Part shown: one piece after another, positions 24,701 to 35,280 of the stretch
Numbering within the stretch: position 1 is the first letter of the stretch
Layout of the letters: the number at the start of each line of letters is the position of its first letter
DNA from: Syngnathus acus
Lineage: Eukaryota > Chordata > Actinopteri > Syngnathiformes > Syngnathidae
Assembly (NCBI RefSeq): GCF_901709675.1
Contig: NC_051089.1
Coordinates: forward strand, 5,374,476-5,438,475
Direction of reading: 5' to 3'
DNA: 64,000 nucleotides
Notes under the pieces: model-generated
Seen by the model: only the letters and a program-made list of their open reading frames with translations
What the model was told of the DNA's origin: nothing
The model's database searches: none
Position numbers and translations under genes: made by a program

Positions 24701-27700
24701 TGTTAACGAGCAAACACAGCTTTTTTATTTATTTTTTATTTTTTTAATAACAGGTTCTCTCCACCCACCACTGTAGCAAGGGATGTGCCAAAGGGTCCAG
24801 TTTGTCCATCTGCTTCTTGATCTCCAAATACGAGCCCTGGCAAAAGCACACACGCATGTGCTCTGTTCAGCAAATTGAATATAAAGTGCCAAAGTGGAGA
24901 TAAAGGCAAAGGTCGCATCGGGAGAGAGTGAGTGCACAGCGTTGTCATAAAAGTTCTATTTGACACTGTGCCGGGATCCGCTTAGCGTACCTGGGTCATT
25001 TCCCGTATAGACATGACGCTGTCCAGCGCTTTTTGCAGCCTCTCATAATTCTTCTTCTGTGTTCATCGGTGGAACCCAGCAGCATTTGCATGTGATGAAA
25101 GAGAGGAAAGAACATGCATACCTCAAAAATTACATTTCTCATTTATCATTACATTTTATAGAGAAGCTGCTCTCAAGACCTCTTTATTATTTGGTAGTGT
25201 CAGCTAAATTACCATTTCATCAAACCACTGAAAAAAAAATGTCATCAATATTAAAAAATGATAGTTTTTTTGAGAGGGGTCATATTGAAGAAAGAAATAG
25301 GCTCTGAATGGAAAAAAATATATAAATCCTTCATAACCATTGGTATTATTCAAGATTATAGTGATCCACTCTAAAAAAAGAAAAAGTGCCGTGGCTTGCT
25401 TGTATCTATCAAATTCAAAATAAGATCATAAATCAGCAATCATAGTCAGCACTTCATGGCATGCTGACCTTTGGGTTGAAGGCCAAAGTCTTAGGGTCAT
25501 TTGGGTCAACAACAGAAGGGTAGGGCTCAAAGATGATGCTCTTGCGAGGAGACTCTAGTGCAGCTCGGCACATCGCCACGAGGAGATCTACCACCTGGCG
25601 AAAGGAAAGGGAAACATGATAACTGTTATTTTCTTGGAGATTGTCATCTTTTCACAAATAGTGGCTCAGGGAGTGCTTATTTACCCAACTGCATATGGAG
25701 GTGGCGGCGGCGTAAGAGACCTTTAATCAGTTGCAATATTGAACAATGTTACCAGTATATTACAAACAAAGTTAAGTTAAAGTCCCAATGATCGTCACAC
25801 ACGCATCTGGGTGTGGTGAAATTTGTCCTCTGCATTTAACCCATCCCCGTGTGATTTTGATCCATCCCCTGTGGGAGAGGGGAGCAGTGAGCAGCAGCGG
25901 TGCCGCGCTCGGGAATCATTTGGTGATCTAACCCCCCAACTCCAACCCTTATGCTGAGTGCCAAGCAGGGAGGAAATGGGTCCCATTTTTATAGTCTTTG
26001 GTATGACCCGGGGTTTGAACCCACAACCGTCCAGTCTCAGGGCTGACACTCTACCACTAGCCCACTGAACTGGTACAAAACAAAGAACAAATAGTAGATC
26101 CCTGTAATACAAACATGCCACATTGCATTGTGTGTGTGTGTGTGTGTGTGTGTATATGCATGTGTGTGTTTATCACCTCTGCACCAGTGGCCACTTCCTC
26201 TGCAGCACCTGACATCACTCCCAGAGTGTAGAAGGAGAACACACACAACTCCCTCGTGCACACAGCCGGCTAGTCACACATACACACACACACAAAGACG
26301 GGAAATAACTGAGTATATTTGTTTACACATTTCATCCATTGGCTATTTCTAAGTAAAACCTCTAGACAGAATACTTCTCAGTTGTGATCAAGAGTTGGAG
26401 TAAGAGTTTTATTTGTATGTTTTACCCTTTGTGGCTAATTCTCTCTGTTTTGATACCTTCAGCATGGATCCGTTCTGAAAGACGTGCTGCTCATCACAGA
26501 CCACGCAGTACTCGTTAAGCGTGGGGATCCTCTGCTCGGAGTACTTCATTATCTGGTTAGAGAAAACACACATGCACACACAGCCAAAAAAAAGTCTTCT
26601 GCTTAAAATGAATCCAATGTTGAGATATAAAGATCACTGAGAGCTACTGAGTAGTCTACATGAATGGCAATAAATGGACGAATAGCAATTATTAGTCTCT
26701 AACATGGAGTAAAATACATTATAAACAGTAGGAGTTATTATTGCACCTGCACTAAGAATCCGTACTCCAGTGTGGGAATGTTCTTGCAGTGTCCGCCCGC
26801 CTGGGATGAGAAAAACAATTCGATCAGCTGCCTCGTGGTGATCTGTGCAGGAGCCCTGGCCGCCGGGACCGCCACGGTCTGATGAGTCAGGAAACAGAGC
26901 ATTACGGGTAACGGTACGACAGTCACAATATATAGAGAAGACGGTTTCAATTAAATATACAAAGATAACGGGACTGTATTTTGATTTTGTGTGTGAAACA
27001 CACTAACCTGGCTATTTGGCGGATAGCTGAAGAGCTCCCCTTTGGGGTTCTTCATGGTACACGAGATGGATCGATTCATGAGGCGGGTCACGCGGAGTTC
27101 AGGCACGCTCAGCTTCCCTTTCAGGACCGTGTCTTGGATCAAGGGGAAGCTTGGAGACCTTGATAACAAGAGCAAAGCAATTATTTGCAGCAATTCCTGT
27201 TTACTTGCGATGAGACAATGTAGTGTTTGTCATTGCAAGGTCAGTGGGGGTGTCTGTTAACATGTTTAATTGTTCCATACAAACAAATCCCTCATTCATA
27301 ATAACAAACAGCCACATTCAGTATGACAGATCATATTATTGTTTTAAAACTAAATACTGCACACACGACCTGAGTACAACGTAATATTGATCAACAGCCT
27401 AGCACACAAAATATCTTAGCGAGAGAAATTTACTTGGGTATTGGAGAGAAGATACTGAGCCCGGCACGGAACTTTTTGATGGTTCCGCCGGCTTTGAACC
27501 AGCTGTGTCTCTTCTCCTGCTGGGCCTTGAGGAACTCATTACTGAGATGCTTCCACTGCTGGGACGTAAATGTGCTCAGGATCCTGTCAATTATATGAAG
27601 AGGGTGTCGAGCAGCAAATTGAAAGGAATGACAAATATTAAACACAATTACAAGAGATTTTGTCTCACTTTTTGAGTTGTAAGCCAAGGCTGAATCCTTC

Positions 27701-30625
27701 TTTATTGGAAGGCTGGAACACATCGACTGATGGCTCTGCAAGAAGATGACTGACATTATACAGGCAGTCACGTAAAGCGTTCTCCTGAGCCTCCGCTGCC
27801 TCCTCGTGTTGCACGCGTGCTGCTCACCTCCCACGCTCCGCGCGTGGCACAAATTGCTAAAAAGCGGCATCAACATGATCTCTACTCACCGGGCCCATCG
27901 AGGTACTGAGAAAGAGAAAAGCGGAGTCTCAGAATAATGGGCTCTGTTCTGATAACTTTCCAAGCTGTCGCAACCTCCTCCTGAATCAGACACATATACA
28001 CATGCATATATACACAAGGTTAGCCTGCTAATTAGGACAGTTTCTCTTCTCGTGAATAAACTGGGACTATGAGCTGCATTATGTTGGCGAGATGTGGATA
28101 AGAATAACAATGGAAAAATAAAAAATTAGAACGCTGACTCACATCGAGGAAGCCGATGTTAATGTGAAGCTCAATGTCGACGTCGTCGATGATGCCATAC
28201 TCCCTGATTAAAGACACAAGTGATAGGCATTTATTCAAAGATTGATTTTATCTATCCCTAGCTCCGAAACATTTGGTGAAGATGAGGTATTGTTACATAG
28301 AAAATGTGCACAACTAATTTTTATGGATGATTCCCATTCAATCACTGGCGGCGCTATGAGGGGGGGTGCTCAGGGCACTGCCCCCCTTAAATATGCCTGA
28401 TAACTGACTTTGGGTAGTTTCTGCTTTTTTCTGGGTATTTTTTTTCCCTCATTTACTTCAGAGCATAACACTTGTTTTTCTTCAGGACCTACTGAGATAT
28501 CCCCGGCCACCACATGCATTTGTATCACTTCAACACTAAATTTGAGGTCCAGGGTGTAGTCTGTTGTCGGTTGATAGTGGTTCAGGGGTGTGTACACGTG
28601 TGTGTGCGTGTGTGTGTACCTAACGGAGACAGCACTGTCGGTATAGATGTCTTTTACTGCCTCAATGTCTGCATCAAGTTGAGGATGGCGGTATAGGTCA
28701 GCAGCGCAACTTCCCTGTCACAAACAATTTTTGCCATCAATCATTCAGCTCATGGGAGGACTCGTTATATCAATACTTAATTTTTTTATGACAACATTTG
28801 AAATAGCAACAGTAAACTTGTGATAATGATCACACAAAAGCTAATTACACAGCACATTATTGTAGAGTATTAGCATATAGCTCAGTGGCCTAGTGGTAGA
28901 GTGTCCGCCCTGAGACTGGAAGGTTGTGGGTTCAAACCCCGGCCGGGTCATACCAAAGACTATAAAAATGAGACCCATTGCCTCCCTGCTTGGCACTCAG
29001 CATTAAGGGTTGGAATTGGGGGGTTAGATCACCAACTGATTCCCGAGCGCGGCACCGCTGCTGCTCACTGCTCCCCTCTCCCCCAGGGGATGGATTAAAA
29101 TCACACGGGGATGGGTTAAATGCAGAGGACAAATTTCACCACACCCAGGTGTGTGTGACGATCATTGGGACTTTAATCTTTAATCTTTAATCTTAAAAAG
29201 GAATAGAAATGTTCAGATGTTGTCCTGTTCTAATAAAACTGCCATTACAGCCACCATTGTTTTACAAACATGCTATTTTTCATTTCAGTCCAAGCCACAT
29301 GGCCGCCAGCGCAATCTCCTCAAACTGATTGCCTATTCACTTTGTCACCCAGTGGGAACTGAGCCCATACTGTCTGCACCAGTCAGGCAAGTGAATCACT
29401 ATATCATTATTTTCTTGAAGAGGGGCCAAATTGTGAAATGACATTATCAGACTCTCAACAGTCCACTTCCAAGGAAGTTTAATATACTGAAAATATTCTC
29501 AAATGCTATATTTTAGGATCTTTATAATCTCCCGCAGCAACTCATTTCTGCATGTTGGCTGAAAAATGTCCCAGGGAGCCCAATCTCTCGCCATCCAGAC
29601 AGGAAGTGAGACTCTTGATCACCTCAGCTTGCTGAGACTTTTCACAGACCTTCATCCTTATCTTTCCCTCTCTGCTTTTATGTTCCACAGCGGCATAGAG
29701 ACAAGCTCCGAGCCCCCTGACAGGATTTACATTTCAATTACAGGTCTTGGACGATAACGCAAATTGGGATCATAAAGTTAGCGTGAAAGACGGAATGGGA
29801 CAATACTTTACAGGGTGTCTAATGGTGACAGTGCTGCAAAAGAAGACAGTACCATATTTTACCTTCTCAACAGCTCATGCTGAACAAAGGATATTTTAAA
29901 AAATATATCATAAAAAGAAAACAGTGAGTTCTCTGCCAGTGTTCATACTTTCAAATGGTCAGTTTTTCCTTCCTTAGAAATTACAATGAGGTGTTTTTAG
30001 AATGGGCCCGAGGTCAACACGTTGGTGACCCCTGCGCTAAAGTGGTTAGCATGGTTGTGGCTAACAAAGCAGCAGTTTTATCAGAACTGGAGCAAAAAGT
30101 GTCATTCACCTGAATGAAAAGGACAATTTCTTCTAACTGCCTTGAACAAAAGCGCGAACAAGTCTCTTGCGAGAACTGTACTTTATGATCCGACTAGCCC
30201 ATATAATGCTTGTCGAATCACCTTCCACCTTCACAAACTTCTTCTCATAATGACTCTATTCCACATGGATTTGTGGAATGAACTCCTTCACAAAACTCCA
30301 TCTGGCGTGTCAAGGTTAATTGTGTCCCAACGCCAGCAACAGGAAATGACTAAACCCGTACCTGGATGCCGTACAGGAACTGCTCCGGCTCGTTCTCACC
30401 GTCGGATTCCTCGTCGGTCCAGCACTGGCTTTTGATGTCCTGTGGGCAAGCAAAGCAGCAGCCATCATTTCCTTGAGCGCCTTTCATCACTATATTTATA
30501 ATGCACTTTACAAAGTGATTAAAAATAACCATCCTTTTGTTGGGAGATTTAAAGCAAATTCCTCAGAGGTCCAATGGAATAAATAGACTTTATTTGATGT
30601 AGGTACCGGTGAGCCAGCTTACCAT
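21756..30625 (-). CDS. parp6: PARP6, mono-ADP-ribosyltransferase, complete
   Basis: Exons (minus order): 30625-30623 (ATG only), 30439-30362, 28714-28620, 28203-28143, 27980-27890, 27735-27669, 27583-27434, 27158-27008, 26878-26747, 26552-26457, 26269-26177, 25594-25469, 25056-24991, 24836-24769, 24447-24399, 24305-24193, 23768-23696, 22479-22410, 22338-22259, 22184-22121, 22040-21956, 21843-21756. All have AG/GT boundaries in phase and sum to 1899 nt, 632 aa (human about 630). The N-terminus is an acidic segment (DEESDGENEPEQFLYG). The middle holds FTSQQWKHLSNEFLK and the CVVCDEQH cysteine segment. The C-terminal ART fold shows FAFHGSH (His480), GKGIYLSP (Tyr515) and FFFVYEDG (Tyr605), an H-Y-Y triad typical of mono-ADP-ribosyl transfer. 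In mammals PARP6 is a neighbour of PKM, as here. No lesion seen. Confidence 0.96.
23197..23221. repeat. (TTTA)n microsatellite in parp6 intron
   Basis: Six TTTA/ATTT units following a longer T/A-rich run, within the intron between the 22410-22479 and 23696-23768 exons. Confidence 0.85.
25769..26073 (-). mobile_element. tRNA-derived SINE in parp6 intron
   Basis: Read on the minus strand, it has a tRNA-like head ending near 26073 (CTAGTGGTAGAGTGT box A-like, GGTTCAAACCCC box B-like), an internal body shared with the copies at 28878 and 55511, and a 3' tail of TTTAA-type repeats. It lies in the intron between the 25469-25594 and 26177-26269 exons, in the same orientation as the gene. More diverged than the other two copies. 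Confidence 0.85.
26128..26153. repeat. (GT)n microsatellite in parp6 intron
   Basis: About 12 GT units starting within 30 bp of the parp6 exon at 26177-26269, on its intronic downstream side. It therefore lies close to that exon's splice donor. Confidence 0.9.
28878..29195 (+). mobile_element. tRNA-derived SINE, young copy
   Basis: Begins with a tRNA-like head (TAGCTCAGTGG, CTAGTGGTAGAGTGT, then GGGTTCAAACCCC as B box) and has a ~200-bp body. It ends in (TTTAATC)n, a short tandem tail of the kind recognised by a partner LINE. It lies in parp6 intron 2 (between 28714 and 30362) antisense to the gene. The body is nearly identical to the copy at 55511-55838: a 66-residue conceptual frame through both is the same residue for residue. 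Confidence 0.92.
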
Positions 30626-30660
30626 CAGTTCAGCTGTTCTCAGGATTCAATCAGTCAGCT
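30623..30660 (-). other. parp6: parp6 start-codon exon (5' UTR plus ATG)
   Basis: The PARP6 protein begins M-DIK, but the exon encoding DIKSQCW starts exactly at GAC (30439). The only upstream in-phase donor preceded by ATG is at 30623-30625, reading CTGAACTGATG|GTAAGC. The start codon is therefore the last three bases of a 5' UTR exon. The upstream border of the exon is not resolved; the right coordinate is a guess. Changing this donor would also remove the start codon. Confidence 0.7.
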
Positions 30661-31482
30661 TTAGGCCTCGTGCCAACCATTGCAGCTGGGAAGGAAGGAA
30701 GCCAGTACGTCTTGCGCACCTTGGTACAACAGACATAGGTCAGATCCACGCGGAAACAAAAGAGGCCTTAGCTTAACATTACACACTTTTGTCAGCAAAT
30801 TCTCCTTTAAACCGCCTGCACTTCACCTTCCTGCTGTCTCCTAGCAACAACCGTCTCTGCCTCTTTTTCTGAGTGGCATTAATCACTGTGGAGTGTGTGT
30901 GTGGGAGAACGGTGCTGGATGTTCAGAACTCGGGTTGTCTGTGTTACATTGTGTTTTTTTCCTCGGGAAAAAAAGAAAGATCTATTCAGTTTGGCTGACC
31001 TTTTAATGGACTTGTAAAATGTTTTATTTTTGCCCATGTCAGCTAGCCTATTGTTAAAAATGAACATTTTCTGATTTGCTGGCATGGTGAATTGGATTTT
31101 TTTTAAAGTCACTGTTTGGAGTGTGCATAATCACCAATCCATTGGTTTCTAAGGATTTGAAATGGAATTGATTAATCATGTTGAAACAGCATTCACTTCT
31201 TGGCTGCAACCAGCAGTCGTCAATGTTTATTTACTGACGATGCTATGAACAGGAGTTAAGACGATCAATAATCTTTCATTCATGCAGTCATTATTTGTTT
31301 TCTTTTTTTCTAGTTTTTCATTCTGTTTAATATATATTGCCTTTGTGGAATTTGAATTGAGCAGAAAAATCCACCCATTTTTATCCATCTCAGGGTGCAG
31401 CCATTTTGTCTTGTACTGCCAATTGCTGTCGACTAAATATGACATCACAGTGTCGAAGGGCCTCACCTGTTTGCAGGGTTTG

Positions 31483-31492
31483 GTCACGTGAC
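31483..31492. promoter_or_regulatory. Palindromic GTCACGTGAC E-box (CLEAR/USF type)
   Basis: A perfect ten-base palindrome identical to the core of CLEAR-type elements, located in the parp6 5' intron. It matches the same factor class as the M-box at 32453. Motif match only. Confidence 0.35.
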
Positions 31493-32237
31493 ATTTGCAA
31501 GCTGACCCCCGTGATGGATTTTTCTACCTTCCACAAATACTAATGAGAATACTGCGTTTAGTCGTGTGGGATTGTCGAGATATGTTTTTGTGTGACTTCT
31601 CCTTTTGTTGGCTAATTTTACATGACTTCTCCTTTTGTTGGCTGATCGTATTACCTCAAAACATATATCATGACTGACTTCTATTGTTTCTGAAATCTCA
31701 ACAAATCATCCGTCAAGCACCGTTGCAATAGGTTCCGCTCGAACCACAAAGCTGTCATGTATGACAAAGAAAACAGCGGTCCTTCCTATTTTGGTTCAGT
31801 GAGTTCAACAATGTTGTCTTATCAAATGCCGGTGCACGGCTGTCACGCAAAAGACCATTTACATCATTAATAAACCAAAACACAAAGCACTTTAGTGTTA
31901 GACACATTACGATAGATAATGCTGATACGAATTCCAAACAAGGACATCAAGTCCCGACACCTCATGCGTTCTTTGTGCGCCGTGTCGCTTCAGAGACCGT
32001 CTTCCTCATAACTAAATTCTACCTTGTCACGTACTGAATATGAGAATATCCCTTTCACTTGCACACAGCATCCTGATGTGCCCCCCCCCATCACCATCCC
32101 CGTGGCTTTGTGGTGCCACATTCCACCATCGTCCTCATTTCTCCCCATGATGATTATTTAGCACAAAATGCAGTCAAGCGCGTTTTCCCCCTCCCCCCTC
32201 TGCACACCCTCCCCAAACCTCCTCCATCCATATTTAC

Positions 32238-32297
32238 CTTCAGAGAGGATGGAGACGCGGGATGCTGTCCTCGCCTCAGCCTCTTCCCGCCTGGCGC
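32238..32297 (-). other. parp6: Candidate parp6 upstream 5' UTR exon
   Basis: Minus-strand acceptor TTGCTTGCAG|GCGCCAGG (at 32297) and donor CTCTGAAG|GTAAAT (at 32238) bracket a GC-rich 60-bp segment without ATG. This fits an untranslated exon lying between a promoter near 32.4-32.5 kb and the ATG-bearing exon. No transcript evidence. Confidence 0.5.
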
Positions 32298-32452
32298 CTG
32301 CAAGCAAAGACAAAAAGCTCATCAAAAATAACTCCGTGATATGAGCCGGTGTGTTTGTCAACTGCAGCTCTCACCGCGCCGACCGCCGTCTAGTGTATTT
32401 TGCCTGACAACACTAAAGGGTTTGGAGCATGCTCAGTGAGAGCAGACAGTCA

Positions 32453-32464
32453 GGTCATGTGACC
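32453..32464. promoter_or_regulatory. Palindromic GGTCATGTGACC M-box near parp6 promoter
   Basis: A perfect 12-bp palindrome with an extended E-box (GTCATGTGAC) of the type bound by MITF/TFE and USF bHLH-zip factors, about 155 bp upstream of the candidate 5' UTR exon. A related palindrome GTCACGTGAC lies at 31483-31492 in the first intron. Function inferred from motif and position only. Confidence 0.4.
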
Positions 32465-32499
32465 CGCAGCTGACTGCACTGCTGCTGCTGGGCTGGGAG

Positions 32500-34400
32500 G
32501 ATGATAAAAAAAAAAGGAAAGATAGAGAGGAGAGGCTTGTGCGCATGTCTTTGTCTGCTGATGAGTAATCATGTTGATGCTTTTGAGTGTATTCATGTAA
32601 TCTACAAACAATATTACCGGATTAGCACATGCTTAATATTTTAAAATGGCAAGTCTGCACGAGAAAGCCCGTAAAGATGATGATTACCCGTTTCCCCTAA
32701 TATTTTATATTTAAGACAGAGCAAGCCGTATACCAAATGGATAAATGGACCTCGATCTTTGTTTTACATATTACTAGTGTCAGGTTGACAACTCAAATTT
32801 CAATTTGGTCATTTTAATGTTTTTTCCACAAATCTCAATAGTTAAGTGGATCTGTTACATTTACAAATGCCTTTTTTGTTCTTTCCTGAAAAGTGATGAT
32901 TTGGGGCATGCAAGGATTTCACCAGACATCATTGAAATTGTTATATTTAATACAAAGCTGTTAAATTTGCCAATGTAATACATAATATTATGCAGAGCAA
33001 TTTAAAAAAAACAACTATTTTTTCCCAACTATGTATCATACCATATGCTGCAATTGGAATTGATTCATTATTTTCTTTGTCGTTGAGTAAATTCTGAAGT
33101 CCTCTGTTTTTTTCATACAAAATGCCACTGACGCCATTGAAATAATGATCATGATTATCAAGCATTATCATGCAGTGCCACAGCATGTATACTGTATGTT
33201 GGAGACAATGGTGATAAGGCTTTTGGGATAATCTGTCTTTACCCTGGTTGTTTGATAGTGTCTATTGCAGACTAACCCAAAGACTGAAAGGGATTAAGTT
33301 TGTCAGCTGTCTGCTCTGGTTTAAGGTGAAAGTAAAACTTTCCAAATTATGTAGTGAAGTTTAGTGTTGTGACGTTTTGCATACAAAGACAGATTGTATT
33401 GCATACAATATACCTGTATATAAGGAGAAAATGTACAAATAAATTAATTAATAAATACCATATCTATAGATAATATTAAAGTAATGTAACGTGATTGCTT
33501 TTAATTCCTGGTTTACTCTAATATCAAATATGGTAATGAAGTCAAAATAAATATTGAAGGAAGTGATTTACAACTTTACATATCTCCTTGAAAATCAGAT
33601 CATATAAAAATTTGTAAAAATGTAAACTTCTCTTGTCATCAGTCATCTAACAACAACGTAGTACGCATTATGGTCTGAAATGGAAATAAATCTTTTACTA
33701 CTTTATGTTGTATGGGCGCCATAGTGCAAGCCTATTTTTCGAACGCTAGATGGCGACATATGCCTCATTTATATCAAACCACACTGTCGCCTTGTGTAAT
33801 CTCCGAGCATGCTACTTTTTAATAGATGTTTTATCGAAATCGCATTTATTTATTTATTTATTTATTTATCTATTTGTTTAGTTATTTATTTATTCATGTA
33901 TTTATTTATGAAGGGGGGGGGGGGGGTCTTGTCTACTGGAGTATTTACCTCTTCAGCCGGTGTGTATGTATTGGCAAACTGCGATGCTAAAGGCGAATGC
34001 ATTGTCCTGAAATATAAAAGGGCACACTATCATAAGGTATTCAACAAAAAGGAACCAACACAGCGGATTTTGAGGAAACTTGCTGCAACTCGCCATCATG
34101 CGTCACATGTTGACTCAACATTGTTGAGGCCAACTTGCTGCCGAGGATTTGTCGCGTTCTGATTGGCTAAATGCACAACGGGTCCCTAGCTCATCTTCTA
34201 TTCAGTGTATGCTTCCGCGAGCGTGTGCCATCCAATTTAGCTTTCAATTTTCCGGCGTTTAACGAAAAAAAAAAAAAGAAACGTGTCAGAGGGGAATTGT
34301 TTGCAAAAGTGTAATAAATGACAATATGCTGGAATAGAGTCGGAATTGGAGTACGATTGTGGGTTTTGCCTCAAAGTGCGACTGTAGGATTTGCCTCGGA
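32500..34400. other. parp6-pkm divergent intergenic region
   Basis: No exon found. AT-rich 32600-33700, a (TTTA)n microsatellite at about 33845-33910 and a G-run of about 13 at 33914-33926. The head-to-head arrangement of parp6 (minus) and pkm (plus) makes this the shared upstream region of both. Confidence 0.5.
33845..33926. repeat. (TTTA)n microsatellite plus G-run
   Basis: Interrupted ATTT/TTTA repeats followed closely by an uninterrupted run of G at 33914-33926. The G-run may be an assembly-sensitive homopolymer. Confidence 0.85.
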
Positions 34401-34403
34401 GGG

Positions 34404-34411
34404 ATATATAA
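34404..34411 (+). promoter_or_regulatory. pkm: Candidate pkm TATA box
   Basis: ATATATAA sits about 30 bp upstream of a GC-richer segment that ends in a splice donor (AAG|GTGGGT at 34523/34524). The spacing fits a TATA-driven start near 34435-34440 and a noncoding first exon, as in mammalian PKM, where exon 1 is untranslated. Inference from motif spacing. Confidence 0.45.
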
Positions 34412-34435
34412 CAGCATCACAACGAAGTAGTTCCG

Positions 34436-34523
34436 CGGAGTAAGGAGTGTAGTCGTCTACACTTCACCTTGAGCCGTTTGCTGTGCCCGTCACATCATTG
34501 CCCACATCCTATTGCAAGAGAAG
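34436..34523 (+). other. pkm: Candidate noncoding pkm exon 1a
   Basis: A short segment without ATG, downstream of a TATA-like box and ending at donor GAGAAG|GTGGGT. It could splice to the acceptor at 38050/38051, giving the standard protein started at 38079. No transcript support. Confidence 0.4.
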
Positions 34524-35038
34524 GTGGGTTCAACTAACCTTTCGGTCGTTTGTTTCTTCATTTTAGCTCCATTCAAATGTGTATTGTCGTTACTGTTACT
34601 TTTTTCTCACATTCTGTCTCCCTAAAATGCGGTCCCCTTTTTCTCTCCTCGTGACACGTTTCATGGCGTGTTTAAATGCTTGTGAAATATACTGCTCGGC
34701 TGTCCTCTTAATGCCATCGTGACAAATGACACATATTGCAATTTGTGTCGAAGTGGGCGTACGTGATGAACTTTGCAGCCATCTTGAGAGGCTGACATTG
34801 GTACGTGCCGTACTAGTCTCCCGTCAACGTAGAATTGTGTTGGTGGGCGGGTATGCAGTCAGGTATTGGATAACTAAAACTCATTTTGTACTTTTAATCA
34901 TAGCCACGGTTCTGTATGCTGGATGTTGTTGCACTTGAAGGAATAGTAGTCGACCGCGATGTATGCAGTAGTCCTGAGGTCGACTCTCTTCCAGTTGCTT
35001 CCTGTTGTGGGCGTGGTTTCGGCGTCTCCTCGGCTTCC

Positions 35039-35206
35039 GATTGGTCAATGTGATCTCAAGCGTTCTGAAGCTAGATGACGCAGTGATGCAAACGTGAATT
35101 TTGACGCATCGACTACGCCGTACGAACGCTTTTTTGTTAGTCCAATATTATCCAAATAATTGCTAACTAAAGTTGTTCTCTTACACTATTTGTCGTTTGC
35201 TCAAAA
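35039..35206 (+). promoter_or_regulatory. pkm: Candidate promoter for pkm exon 1b
   Basis: Contains an inverted CCAAT box (CGATTGGTC, about 35039) and a CRE-like TGACGCA further down, about 110-165 bp upstream of an ATG exon with an in-phase donor. Motif-based inference. Confidence 0.3.
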
Positions 35207-35280
35207 ATGTCTTGCGAGGATGGTCAGTGTATTGAGGAGTGTCCGTGTGTTGGGGAATGTCAATCCACTGACGAGAACAT
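35207..35280 (+). CDS. pkm: Candidate alternative first coding exon of pkm, Cys-rich
   Basis: ATG at 35207 (context AAAAATGT) opens a frame reading MSCEDGQCIEECPCVGEC then QSTDEN, ending at a consensus donor AACAT|GTGAGT. Joining the trailing AT to the pkm acceptor at 38050/38051 (CTTCAG|CAGC) gives ATC and continues SSPESKVIA straight into the normal pkm ATG at 38079, in frame with no stop. The result would be pyruvate kinase with 34 extra N-terminal residues, five of them cysteines within C3-C18. The exact phase match supports real coding. The alternative is a 5' UTR exon whose frame matches by chance. Confidence 0.5.

Noticed and set aside
28878-28950. A tRNA gene at the SINE head (box A and box B present)
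   Set aside because: The arms do not fold into a complete cloverleaf and the segment continues into the SINE body; it is a tRNA-derived promoter, not a tRNA gene.
28901-29190. 60-70-aa frames in the SINE copies, repeated at 25795-26121 and 55554-55813
   Set aside because: Non-coding retroposon sequence; identical frames reflect recent copying, not selection for protein.
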